From contig JAEUJY010000055.1 of the NCBI GenBank assembly GCA_016794525.1, positions 1 through 61,326 on the forward strand: 61,326 nucleotides of DNA. The letters run 5' to 3'. Both the position numbers and the translations under genes were made by a program. The DNA comes from Myxococcales bacterium. Lineage in GTDB: Bacteria; Myxococcota_A; Polyangia; Haliangiales; Haliangiaceae. Positions within the stretch are counted from its first letter, which is position 1; each line of letters begins with the position of its first letter. The notes under the pieces are model-generated. The model did no database searches, had not been told where the DNA came from, and saw only the letters and a program-made list of their open reading frames with translations. Shown one piece after another: positions 10,101 through 19,000 of this stretch.

Positions 10101-10271
10101 GAGGCCAACCGGCCGTTCTGGGAGCAAACCGTGCGCGACTTCGTCGGCGGCGCGCTGGGCCCGGAGCTGATCGAGCACCTGCGCTCCGCCGAGGGCGGCG
10201 CCCCCGATGCGCCGGGCCCGTTGGTCGACATCCCGATCACGCACCCGGCCGCCGGGCCGACCAGCCCGTGA
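7188..10271 (+). CDS. DUF4157 (eCIS core) domain - Het-C-like domain protein, putative toxin/effector
   Basis: Protein of 1027 residues. An Ala/Pro/His-rich disordered head (1-95) leads into a DUF4157/eCIS-core domain (about 96-180) with GAAYGTDLASVRVHTD, GARAFAYGTDLFF and the zinc-peptidase-like HELAH (166-170). Residues about 254-640 resemble the Het-C family (fungal heterokaryon-incompatibility protein C and bacterial relatives): HALLTETAL and the hallmark GVHTLQDYFAHSNFCEIA (about 472-489). A Gly/Ala-rich hydrophobic region (about 640-800) could insert in membranes, followed by a His/Glu-rich tail. DUF4157 proteins are known cargo or accessory proteins of contractile injection systems; none of those structural genes is in this window. 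ATG 7188 is the first start after the operator region; the frame stays open upstream only by composition. A cytotoxic role is inference. Confidence 0.82.
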   Translation: MAYDQGRGHAHDDHDRGSAGGPAPGKRHRTDGLAPNRRKPAPTSDATAPAAAPATAARADLASDDPFGLHTIMRKAETGAPDDRGAAAAGAIASKGAGEALPGPVRDHFGAAYGTDLASVRVHTDRDAQQATEASGARAFAYGTDLFFASGQYDPGSSRGQFLLGHELAHVAQQGGQAAPAPQAKGLSTSDDPAERQADAAAHAALETGQAGDAHEVEASAAASAALAGRRATLSSSGPVVRFFAQDEGEPGHGGHALLTETALHKMGGLSDGEVRTAREGNWERDLSQLLIPGSAALNLTAPDQPIMAVLNLIAISDFGRGVNLREFGTYDPVEHIDNPTGLRASGVIDQGGVDGMPASHPDGANPDNAATISGPDATVHAAGADDEAYADRDERYGHTSHAADGEIHNASDAAAFRVDDTAIPAYIYTSRDWCTQTLRNAARLGRQRDVRLADGRPSPETLHGPRMFSSGVHTLQDYFAHSNFCEIAINILIREGGLTVATETRERRDEDNHRIVEAAARADLGTVSGVGGRVLDSHVRRSADDGAVDPANLTIDGARGHREVLTTGSFNFTDTVDSLGEELSAKWRALDPFRVKPEEPSPLALAAMDYIELNPNNACDFSGAGGQLADLIHPAIATISGLGGAGATVVEGTGALAASGVRGLTALGSGALDALGSGLDVVRGHTGVGGDAAAALHGGARAVTAEGTAAAGHVTGAAGGAADAVRGLVTQLQAQEAALRVRQHTLRELYAFAYGHGPLDLLKAAARDIPVIGGVAAAAIEGVQRGWHAAIETLLGGLWNLALAAGTSLLNAFIAEVRGHTNVSENRAPVADGPFRAERQAVADFFGNVSDFYEGGRPRVESSDPATDGEHYSGIAPASYTPPSHSEIAKDHGDIENRPGEEHAHAEGGHVEAGNWLNGLAMALAQRATIGVGQPVEACWDRVDGGETIGPADPMLDQITARVNLYFDHPEANRPFWEQTVRDFVGGALGPELIEHLRSAEGGAPDAPGPLVDIPITHPAAGPTSP

Positions 10272-10290
10272 GCGCCGCGCCGAAAACGCC

Positions 10291-10318
10291 GCGAGGCGCG
10301 GGTGCCGCCGCGCCTCGC
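10291..10318. terminator. Convergent terminator hairpin
   Basis: GCGAGGCGCG (10291-10300) pairs with CGCGCCTCGC (10309-10318) around an 8-nt loop, between the converging Het-C-like and beta-barrel genes. On minus the hairpin is followed by GGCGTTTTCG, a short U-tract, so it best serves the minus-strand gene. Confidence 0.65.
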
Positions 10319-10338
10319 CGTGTCTGCGCCCGTGTCGA

Positions 10339-11046
10339 TCAGTTGAACGCGTAGCCGAAGCGCATGTAGCCGTTGGCGAAGACCTCGTCCGAGCCGTACT
10401 CGGTGTCCTTGGCCGACCAGTTGCGGCCGGCGCCGGCGGCGATGGCGAAGTTGAGGCCGCTCGACCAGGTCCAGTGCCAGCCGACCAGCACCTGCGGGCC
10501 GAAGGTGGTGTTGGTGGTCTCGCCGGCGCTGGAGCAGCCGTCGCACGAGTACGAGTCCTTGAACGTCCGCGAGATGATGCCGGGCTCGAGGAACAGGCCC
10601 TGGTAGGTGCGGCGGAAGTAGATCGGCAGGCCGACGCCCAGCTCGACGCCGCTCGCGTTGTCCGCGCCGACCGGCTTGTAGTAGTTCACGTCGCCGCGGA
10701 TCGCGATGTTCTGGTTGAGCCCGTAGCTCACCGACACGCCGTAGCTACCGAGCACCCAGCCGAGCGGGTTGGTCGACACGTTCCAGCGCTTGTACTTCTT
10801 GAGGTAGTCGTTCTCCTGCCCGACCGGCACCAGCTGCCCGTTGAGGGTGTTCACGTTGCTGGGATCTTCGACCGGCGCGGTGGCCGGGCCGGCGGGGGCC
10901 GGCTGGGTCACGACCACCGGCGCCGGGGAGACCACGACCACCGGACCAGGGGCGGGGGCCGGCGCGGGGGCCGGCGCGGGGGTCCCCTGCGCGAGAGCGA
11001 CCGACGACGACGCCACGATGAAAGCGAGGGCAGCGAGCTTGTTCAT
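10339..11046 (-). CDS. Outer-membrane beta-barrel protein with Ala-Pro linker
   Basis: Protein of 235 residues. Signal peptide (MNKLAALAFIVASSSVALA, cleaved before QGTP), then an Ala/Pro/Val-rich linker (about 21-60), then a barrel of alternating strands (about 75-235) ending in an aromatic strand NGYMRFGYAFN, the usual outer-membrane sorting signal. Strands contain GYGxS-like patterns and Tyr/Trp girdles. Two Cys (CDGC) may form a loop disulfide. Size and strand count fit an 8-stranded OmpA/OmpW-like porin-like protein; the function is unknown. Start ATG 11046 gives a clean signal peptide. Upstream, tandem GAACGTC repeats (11133-11146) could bind a regulator. The gene is monocistronic, with its own terminator at 10291-10318. 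Confidence 0.82.
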   Translation of the reverse strand: MNKLAALAFIVASSSVALAQGTPAPAPAPAPAPGPVVVVSPAPVVVTQPAPAGPATAPVEDPSNVNTLNGQLVPVGQENDYLKKYKRWNVSTNPLGWVLGSYGVSVSYGLNQNIAIRGDVNYYKPVGADNASGVELGVGLPIYFRRTYQGLFLEPGIISRTFKDSYSCDGCSSAGETTNTTFGPQVLVGWHWTWSSGLNFAIAAGAGRNWSAKDTEYGSDEVFANGYMRFGYAFN

Positions 11047-11132
11047 GGTCCCAGCCGTAGAGCAACCCCCGCGCCATGTCCACGAAGTCGTCCCAACCCC
11101 CTGGAATCGCGAGTGACCGCATGCGACGTGAC

Positions 11133-11146
11133 GAACGTCGAACGTC
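11133..11146. promoter_or_regulatory. Tandem heptamer GAACGTC x2
   Basis: Two head-to-tail GAACGTC copies about 90 nt upstream of the beta-barrel gene start, enclosed by GTGAC (11129-11133) and GTCAC (11152-11156). A possible regulator site; the evidence is the repeat alone. Confidence 0.25.
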
Positions 11147-11204
11147 GACCAGTCACCAGGCTCCCGCCAGATCCTGACAATCGCGTCGCGATCCGTGCCG
11201 CGGG

Positions 11205-12794
11205 TCAGCCAGCGCGGCGGCGGCGCAGCCGGCCGGTCACCGCCGCCACCTCGGGCACGCGGAACACCACCATCGGCCACAGGTACAGCGCGCCGTACAG
11301 CGGCAGCGCCAGCGCCGCGGCCACCAGCACCCGGTGCGGCGCCACCGCGTGCATCACCATCCACGTGAGCGCGCCCGCGACCGCCGCCGCGGCGAACGAG
11401 CCCAGCACCAGCGCCACCGGCACCGGCACGTGGCCGATGCGGCGCGCCAGCCACCGCCGCAGCAGCTCGTACTCGACCCACGCCGCCACGCCCGCGCTGG
11501 CGGTGAGCCCGAACGCGCCCCACACCGCGCTGTAGCCGAGCTGGTGGCGCAGCGGCAGCGCGAACGCCCAGCCGGCGATGAACGTGATCGTCACCCGCAC
11601 GAGCGCCGCGCGCAGCGGCGTCTTGGTGTCGCCGAGCGCGTAGAACGCCGAGGCCAGCAAGCGGCCCTGGGTGCCGGCCGACAGCCCGAGCGCCGAGCCG
11701 GCCAGGATGATCCACACCGCGTGGGTGTCGCCGGCGTCGAAGCGGCCGCTCTGGAACACCAGCCCGACGATCACGTCGCCCAGCGCGACGAAGGCGATCG
11801 CCGACGGCATCACCAGGAACACCACCCGGCGCAGCGCGCTCTTGAGCCGGGCCCGCAGCGCGGCGGCGATGGCCTCGGCGTCGCCGGTGGCGCGCGCCAT
11901 CTCGGGCAACTCGGCCGCCGACACCGCCATGCCGAACAGGCTGACCGGCAGCACGTACAGCGTCTGCGCCGCGCTCATGCCGGCGACCATCGCCGGGCCG
12001 AGGTAGCTCGCCAGGATCTGATCGAGGTACGACGAGATCTGCACCGAGCCGCGGCCGATGAACACCGGGCCGAACGCGCGCAGCGTCGCGCGCACGCCGG
12101 GATCGCCGGGCGCGAGCGTCGGCCGCAGGCTGCCCAGCAGCCGCCACACCGTCGGCAGCTGCACCGCGAGCTGCGCCGCCGAGCCCAGCACCGCGCCCCA
12201 CGCGACGGCGACGACCAGATCGTCGGCGTGGCCGGCGTAGCGCCGGGCGGCGATCACCGCGGCGGCGACGACGACCGCGTTCCACACCACCGGCGAGACG
12301 TACGACAGGAAGAACTTGCGGTGGCTGTTCTGGACGCCGAGGCACCACGCCGACAGCACCAGCAGCGCGACGCCCGGGAACATGATCTGCACCAGCCGCA
12401 CCGTCAGGTCGCGGGTCGCGCCGTGGAACCCCGGGGCGATCGCGTCGACCAGCACCGGCGACGCCACCACGCCGAGCAGCGCCACCGCGCTCGCGACCAG
12501 CGCCAGGAGCGTGCCGACCGCGCGGGCCATGCGCTGCGCGTCGTCGTCCCGGCCCTCGGCGCGCAGCCGGGTGTAGACGGGGATGAACGACGCCGACAGC
12601 ACGCCCTCGCCCAGCAGGTTCTGCAGCAGGTTGGGGATGCGCATCGCCGCGCGGAACGCGCCGGCGGCGTCGCCGAGGCCGAAGTAGTGGGCCAGCACGC
12701 GCTCGCGGACCAGGCCGGCGATGCGCGACAGGAAGATGCCGACCCCGACCGCGAGCGCGCCACCGAAGCGGCGAGGCGGCGCGGGCGGCGACAT
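11205..12794 (-). CDS. murJ: Lipid II flippase MurJ (MviN family)
   Basis: Integral membrane protein of 529 residues of the MOP superfamily that moves the peptidoglycan precursor lipid II across the inner membrane. About 14 hydrophobic segments are spread over the whole length, as expected. Family features seen near the N-terminus are SRIAGLVRERVLAHYFG, then AFRAAMRIPNLLQNLLGEG and LSASFIPVY, which include the conserved Arg residues of the central cavity. Length matches the family (about 510-530). ATG 12794 has no Shine-Dalgarno sequence but a CACAAT box 6 nt upstream. GreB lies 54 nt upstream on the same strand. Other wall enzymes (MltA, MltD) occur in the window but are not in this operon. 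Confidence 0.95.
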   Translation of the reverse strand: MSPPAPPRRFGGALAVGVGIFLSRIAGLVRERVLAHYFGLGDAAGAFRAAMRIPNLLQNLLGEGVLSASFIPVYTRLRAEGRDDDAQRMARAVGTLLALVASAVALLGVVASPVLVDAIAPGFHGATRDLTVRLVQIMFPGVALLVLSAWCLGVQNSHRKFFLSYVSPVVWNAVVVAAAVIAARRYAGHADDLVVAVAWGAVLGSAAQLAVQLPTVWRLLGSLRPTLAPGDPGVRATLRAFGPVFIGRGSVQISSYLDQILASYLGPAMVAGMSAAQTLYVLPVSLFGMAVSAAELPEMARATGDAEAIAAALRARLKSALRRVVFLVMPSAIAFVALGDVIVGLVFQSGRFDAGDTHAVWIILAGSALGLSAGTQGRLLASAFYALGDTKTPLRAALVRVTITFIAGWAFALPLRHQLGYSAVWGAFGLTASAGVAAWVEYELLRRWLARRIGHVPVPVALVLGSFAAAAVAGALTWMVMHAVAPHRVLVAAALALPLYGALYLWPMVVFRVPEVAAVTGRLRRRRAG

Positions 12795-12800
12795 CGCGGC

Positions 12801-12806
12801 ATTGTG
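12801..12806 (-). promoter_or_regulatory. -10 box CACAAT, 6 nt before the murJ start
   Basis: CACAAT on minus, 6 nt before ATG 12794, with no ribosome site. Fits a leaderless start. Confidence 0.35.
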
Positions 12807-12848
12807 GTTGGCGCGGCGGCGCCGGGCAAGCGCGCGCGCCGGCGAGAA

Positions 12849-13352
12849 TCAGGCGCCGTAGCGGACCGCGGTGATCGTGAAGGTCGCGGCGCCCTTGGGC
12901 CGCGCCACCGTCACCTCGTCGCCCTCGCGGCGGCCGAGCACCGCCTTGGCCACCGGCGAGTCGATGCTGATCCAGCCCTGCTTGGGATCGAACTCGTCGG
13001 GGCCGACCAGCCGGTAGACCGCCTCGGCGCCGTCGTCGTCCTCGAGCGTCACCCACGCGCCGAACGCGACGCGCCCGCGGTCCTTGGGCACCTCGGTCAC
13101 GACGGTCAGCACGTCGAGGCGCTTGGCCAGGTACTCGACGCGGCGATCGATCTCGCGCAGCCGGCGCTTGCCGTAGATGTAGTCGGCGTTCTCCGAGCGA
13201 TCGCCCAGCGCGGCGGCGTCGGAGACCGCCTGGGTCACCCGCGGCCGCTCCTTGGTCCACAGCCACTCGAGCTCATCGCGCAGCTTCTTTGCGCCCTCGG
13301 CCGTGATGTACTTTGCCGCCGGCGGACGGGGCGTTCGGTCGCGGACGGACAT
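12849..13352 (-). CDS. greB: Transcription elongation factor GreB
   Basis: Protein of 167 residues. The N-terminal coiled-coil hairpin (about 15-85) carries the GreA/GreB tip and the GreB-type signature GDRSENADYIYGKRRLREID with the acidic residues that coordinate the second catalytic Mg2+ of RNA polymerase. The C-terminal FKBP-like domain (about 90-165) includes FGAWVTLEDDDG and SPVAKAVLGRREGDEV. It stimulates cleavage of backtracked RNA. Length fits GreB. ATG 13352 follows a TACACT box by 7 nt. Its first 80 bases overlap, in another frame on the same strand, the 3' end of the PilZ gene upstream. Confidence 0.95.
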   Translation of the reverse strand: MSVRDRTPRPPAAKYITAEGAKKLRDELEWLWTKERPRVTQAVSDAAALGDRSENADYIYGKRRLREIDRRVEYLAKRLDVLTVVTEVPKDRGRVAFGAWVTLEDDDGAEAVYRLVGPDEFDPKQGWISIDSPVAKAVLGRREGDEVTVARPKGAATFTITAVRYGA

Positions 13353-13725
13353 CGGCCACAGTGTACGCCGCCTTGGGGGCGGCCAGCCGCGGCCGCGGCA
13401 TCGGCAAGATGACGCGCAGCGCGGACAGCGTGTCGCGCGACGCCTCGCGCCAGGCGACGGCGAAGCCGCGCGGCGGTCCCGCCACCACCCGCACCACCCG
13501 CGCCTCCTGCAAGATCCGCTTGGTCTTGCCGAAGTCGATGACGACGAGGTCGCCGACCGCGACCACGAGATCGTCGGGCGCCGCGATGAACGCCCCGCCC
13601 AGCGACGCGTCGATGATCGAGGTCAACACGATCAGGTCGCCGTGGCTGAGGGTGACGGCCGCCTCGACGGCGGCGCGGGGGTGCTGCCGGCGCTCGGCGC
13701 CGGGGGGCGGTGGTGGATGGGACAC
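13273..13725 (-). CDS. PilZ-domain protein (c-di-GMP receptor candidate)
   Basis: About 150 residues from GTG 13725. The PilZ c-di-GMP motifs are both present: RQHPR (RxxxR) at about residues 13-17 and DASLGG (D/NxSxxG) about 25 residues later, followed by the beta-barrel strands VGDLVVIDFG and ILQEARVVRVVAG. This is consistent with a stand-alone PilZ adaptor. The C-terminal tail is basic and shares 80 nt with the start of greB in another frame. The start is uncertain: no Shine-Dalgarno or -10 box fits GTG 13725 well, and the frame stays open far upstream into the divergent MltA gene without a good start codon. A diguanylate cyclase gene at 36.4-37.9 kb shows that c-di-GMP is made in this organism. 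Confidence 0.72.
   Translation of the reverse strand: MSHPPPPPGAERRQHPRAAVEAAVTLSHGDLIVLTSIIDASLGGAFIAAPDDLVVAVGDLVVIDFGKTKRILQEARVVRVVAGPPRGFAVAWREASRDTLSALRVILPMPRPRLAAPKAAYTVADVRPRPNAPSAGGKVHHGRGRKEAAR
13360..13365 (-). promoter_or_regulatory. -10 box TACACT, 7 nt before the greB start
   Basis: TACACT on minus, 7 nt before ATG 13352, lying inside the PilZ coding sequence. Predicts an internal leaderless promoter for greB. Confidence 0.4.
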
Positions 13726-13825
13726 GTGGATCGAATCGACCGCGCGCGCCAGCTGTCGAGGGCGCGCCAGGTGATCGCCGGCACCGCGCGCGCCGAAATC
13801 GGGAACACGTCGGCCCCGTCGCGCG

Positions 13826-13831
13826 TAGGAT
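13826..13831 (+). promoter_or_regulatory. -10 box TAGGAT, 6 nt before GTG 13838
   Basis: TAGGAT followed by CGAGGC and GTG. It also contains AGGA, which could act as a weak ribosome site; either reading supports the GTG start. Confidence 0.4.
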
Positions 13832-13837
13832 CGAGGC

Positions 13838-15190
13838 GTGCGCCGCTTCGCCCCGCTCGGACTGGTGCTCGCCGTGAGCTGCGGCGGCCGGGACGCGCCC
13901 GCGCCCCCGGCCGCGACCACCGCCGCCACGCCCGCCGCGACCACCGCGCCCACGCCCGCGCCGATCGACGCCGGCGCGCCGCCGATCGACGCCCGGCTGC
14001 CCGACGTCGCCGCGGCGATCGTCACGCCGGTCCGCGCGATCGACCCGCCCTGCCCCAAGGTCACGCCGAAGCCGCCGCCGCTGATCGACCGCATGCGGAT
14101 GGCCGCGGCGCAGTGGAGCGACCTGCCCGCGTGGGCCGACGACCACCACGCCGAGGCCGCCGCCGCGCTGGCCCGCTCGTGCGAGAAGCTGGCGGCGCTG
14201 CCCGACCGCGCGTGGATCGGCCTCGATCACCGCTTCGGCCGGGCCAAGCAGTGGCGGCAGGCGTGCGCCGCGGTGGCCGCGCTGCCGGCCGGCGACGACG
14301 CGGCGGCCCGGGCGATGTTCGAACGCGAGTTCGCGCCGTGGCAGGTCAACGGCAAGCGCGGCCCGGTCGGCAAGATGACCGCGTACTTCGTCCAGCCGCT
14401 GCGCGCGTCGCGCACGCAGCACGATCAGTACCAGTACCCGATCTACCGACGGCCCCCGGAGCTGGCGATGATCGACTGGTCGAAGTGCAGCCCGACCGGG
14501 CGCGGCCGCAAGGAGTGGGGCGTGCTCGATCCCGCGACCGGCGGGCTGACGCCGCTGCCGACCCGCGCCGCGATCCGCGCCGGCGCGTTCGCCGGCCGCG
14601 GCCTCGAGCTGTTGTGGGTCGACGATCCGATCGACGAGCTGTTCCTGCGCATCGAGGGCTCGGGGCGGGCGATCCTCGACGACGGCAGCGAGGTGTGGGT
14701 CGAGTACGACGGCAAGAACGGCCAGCCGTACACCGGCCCGGCGCGGCTCCTGCGCGCGCGGGGCGAGCTGCCCAAGGGCCAGGGCACGATGGCCGGCATC
14801 CGCGCCGCGCTGGCGTCGCACGGCGCCGGCGTCCACGAGATCATCGACGGCGACGCGTCGATGGTGTTCTTCAAGCTCGGCACCCGCGCCGGCGCGGTCG
14901 GCTCCCAGGACGTCGTGCTGACGCCGCGCCGATCGGCCGCGGTCGACCGCAACTTCATCGCGGCGTCGACGCCGCTGTGGATCGACACCGACGCGCCCCG
15001 GGTCGGCGCCCGCGGCACCGAGCCCTGGCGCCACCTGGTGATCGCCCAGGACACCGGCGGCAACATCAAGGGCGCGGTGCGCGCCGACCTGTACTGGGGC
15101 CCCGACGCCGCCGACGGCGACGTCGCCGGTCACCTCGGCGGCAAGGGCCAGTACTGGGCGCTCTTGCCGCGCGGCGTGCGCCCCCGCTGA
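13838..15190 (+). CDS. MltA-family lytic murein transglycosylase lipoprotein
   Basis: Protein of 450 residues. Lipoprotein signal with lipobox LAVSC near residue 15, then a long Ala/Pro/Thr linker (about 20-65) that likely spans from the outer membrane. The MltA domain (about 150-340) and the C-terminal 3D double-psi barrel (about 350-445) follow. Visible family sequence includes KMTAYFVQPL, YPIYRRP, LELLWVDDPIDELFLRIEGSGR, and the 3D-domain motif AQDTGGNIKGAVRADLYWG whose Asp is the catalytic acid in characterised MltA enzymes. It should cleave peptidoglycan glycan strands to 1,6-anhydro products. GTG start; monocistronic, divergent from PilZ/greB. Confidence 0.9.
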   Translation: MRRFAPLGLVLAVSCGGRDAPAPPAATTAATPAATTAPTPAPIDAGAPPIDARLPDVAAAIVTPVRAIDPPCPKVTPKPPPLIDRMRMAAAQWSDLPAWADDHHAEAAAALARSCEKLAALPDRAWIGLDHRFGRAKQWRQACAAVAALPAGDDAAARAMFEREFAPWQVNGKRGPVGKMTAYFVQPLRASRTQHDQYQYPIYRRPPELAMIDWSKCSPTGRGRKEWGVLDPATGGLTPLPTRAAIRAGAFAGRGLELLWVDDPIDELFLRIEGSGRAILDDGSEVWVEYDGKNGQPYTGPARLLRARGELPKGQGTMAGIRAALASHGAGVHEIIDGDASMVFFKLGTRAGAVGSQDVVLTPRRSAAVDRNFIAASTPLWIDTDAPRVGARGTEPWRHLVIAQDTGGNIKGAVRADLYWGPDAADGDVAGHLGGKGQYWALLPRGVRPR

Positions 15191-15269
15191 ATGCGCGCGA
15201 CGGAGGAGCGCGAGCCGCCCCGCCCTCGCTGTCACACCCATGTAACGCGGTCCGGCCCGGCAGGTGGGC

Positions 15270-15275
15270 GATAGT
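15270..15275 (+). promoter_or_regulatory. -10 box GATAGT, 6 nt before ATG 15282
   Basis: GATAGT then GGTCCC then ATG. No ribosome site is seen; predicts a leaderless message. Confidence 0.4.
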
Positions 15276-15281
15276 GGTCCC

Positions 15282-15617
15282 ATGAAGGCCCTCCTGTTCG
15301 CCCTGGCCGCGCTGGTCACCACCGCCGCCTGCACCGGTGACGACACCTCGACGCCGCCGATCGACGCCCCGGCCGGGCTCGACGGTGACAACGGCACCGA
15401 CGCCTCCGGCACGATCGACGCGCCGATGGCGTGCGTCCTGCCGACCACGCCGATCACCTGCACCGACAACACCCCGTGCGCCGCCGCCTGCGCCGCCGCG
15501 TACTGCTACAACTTCATGCAGGTCGGCATGCGCTGCACCAGCAACTGCGCCGGGCCGGCCGACTGTCCGTCGGGCTGGTCGTGCAACGGCATGGGCCGCT
15601 GCCGCCCGCCGGGGTGA
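15282..15617 (+). CDS. Small Cys-rich lipoprotein
   Basis: Protein of 111 residues with signal MKALLFALAALVTTAAC (lipobox TAAC, acylated Cys 17), a short Asp/Pro/Ala spacer, and a compact domain holding about ten more cysteines (ITC, TPC, AAAC, YCY, MRC, SNC, ADC, WSC, GRC). The spacing suggests four or five disulfides, as in many Myxococcota surface lipoproteins, but no named family is recognised. It was probably started at ATG 15282 rather than GTG 15264 because of the lipoprotein signal and the -10 box. It converges on the Ser/Thr kinase gene, 9 nt away. Confidence 0.72.
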   Translation: MKALLFALAALVTTAACTGDDTSTPPIDAPAGLDGDNGTDASGTIDAPMACVLPTTPITCTDNTPCAAACAAAYCYNFMQVGMRCTSNCAGPADCPSGWSCNGMGRCRPPG

Positions 15618-15626
15618 GCGCGCGGG

Positions 15627-18032
<2,406 letters not shown>

Positions 18033-18043
18033 GGCAGTAGACG

Positions 18044-18049
18044 ATCATA
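18044..18049 (-). promoter_or_regulatory. -10 box TATGAT of the Ser/Thr kinase gene
   Basis: TATGAT on minus, 11 nt upstream of the GTGGGAG ribosome site of ATG 18032. No clear -35 box. Confidence 0.4.
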
Positions 18050-18109
18050 GCAGGCCGGCGCGGCCGACGCGCCATCGCGAGGCGTAGATCGCCCCCTGTC
18101 GCCGAAACG

Positions 18110-18937
18110 TCACGATCTCCGGACGATGCTGATGCCGGCCCGGCGGGCGGCGTGGGCCAGCGCGTCGTCGCACCGCTCGAACCAGGTGGTGGCGACCTTG
18201 TGGGCATCCGCCTCACGCCGCCACCGGTCGGCCACTTCGGTCGCCGCCCCGACCACCACCAGCTCGACCTGCCCCATCCGGCGGTGCTCCCACAGCCGCG
18301 CCATCGCCGCCGTGACCGCGCGGGCGTTGGCGTCGGCCAGGCCGCTGACGTCGAGCAAGAGCGACGGCGCCCCGACCCGCACCACCAGCAGCATCGCCCG
18401 CGCCAGGATGCTGTCGAGCGCGTCCTCGGTGGGCGCCCCGACCAGCCACACCGCCGGCAGGTCCGGCGTCAGCAGCACCACCGGGGTGCCGGCCTCGAGC
18501 TGCTCGGCGGCGCGCTCGGCCACCGCGCGGCGGCCGGCGGTGGCGTAGGCGTCGAGCGCCAGGATCGTCAGCCACTCGAACAGGTCGGTCACCGCCGGCG
18601 CCAGCTCGAGGTCGGCGTGCTCGAGCACCGCGTCGCGCATGGCGGCGATCACCGCCCCGACCTCGAAGCCGCTCGCGCCGTCGGCCGACCAGGTCGCGCC
18701 GGCGAACACCATCGCCTTCTCGAGATCGCGCAGCGCCGGCTGGCCGGCGCGCAGGTCGACCGCGTCGCCGGCGACCGCGACCGCCAGGCCCTCGAGGAGC
18801 CCGCTGACGATCGGCGCGTGCTGCCGCGCCGGCCGCGCGCCCGGGCCGCGCTTGCCGCCGCGCTCGTAGCGGTGGGCCCAGCTCGCCAGCACGGTCTCCC
18901 GCGCCTGCGTCAGCGTGCTGGCCAGCTGGTACGCCAT
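18110..18937 (-). CDS. RsbR-like protein: helical sensor + STAS domain
   Basis: Protein of 275 residues. The N-terminal helical part (about 1-155) starts QARETVLASWAHRYER, reminiscent of the RsbRD/globin-like sensor half of stressosome RsbR proteins. The C-terminal part (about 165-265) has the alternating beta/alpha pattern of a STAS domain: VVLLTPDLPAVWLVG, LLLDVSGLADANARAVTAAMARL, and VELVVVGAATEVADR. The usual phosphorylatable Ser/Thr after the D-x-S/T motif is present as DVSGL. A role in partner-switching signalling beside the Ser/Thr kinase and PP2C genes is inferred. ATG 18937 is preceded by TACCTT at 6 nt. The family match is by pattern only. Confidence 0.65.
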   Translation of the reverse strand: MAYQLASTLTQARETVLASWAHRYERGGKRGPGARPARQHAPIVSGLLEGLAVAVAGDAVDLRAGQPALRDLEKAMVFAGATWSADGASGFEVGAVIAAMRDAVLEHADLELAPAVTDLFEWLTILALDAYATAGRRAVAERAAEQLEAGTPVVLLTPDLPAVWLVGAPTEDALDSILARAMLLVVRVGAPSLLLDVSGLADANARAVTAAMARLWEHRRMGQVELVVVGAATEVADRWRREADAHKVATTWFERCDDALAHAARRAGISIVRRS

Positions 18938-18943
18938 GCCGAC

Positions 18944-18949
18944 AAGGTA
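18944..18949 (-). promoter_or_regulatory. -10 box TACCTT, 6 nt before ATG 18937
   Basis: TACCTT then GTCGGC then ATG on minus; no ribosome site. Confidence 0.4.
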
Positions 18950-18986
18950 GCCCGCCTCGACGCTGCCGGCCACGACATCCTGCTGG

Positions 18987-18992
18987 TATGAT
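18987..18992 (+). promoter_or_regulatory. -10 box TATGAT, 8 nt before ATG 19001
   Basis: TATGAT is a near-consensus -10 element. The predicted transcription start falls on or next to the ATG of the PP2C gene, so the mRNA should be leaderless. Confidence 0.5.
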
Positions 18993-19000
18993 CGTCGGCG

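Noticed and set aside
7068-10244. 1058-codon minus-strand frame opposite the DUF4157-Het-C gene
   Set aside because: Antisense shadow: composition dominated by Arg, Ala, Val and Gly without motifs, while the plus strand encodes recognisable domains.
7188-10271. Neighbouring contractile-injection-system structural genes
   Set aside because: No sheath, tube, spike or AAA+ ClpV-like gene was found in the window; the only AAA+ protein is the sigma54 activator.
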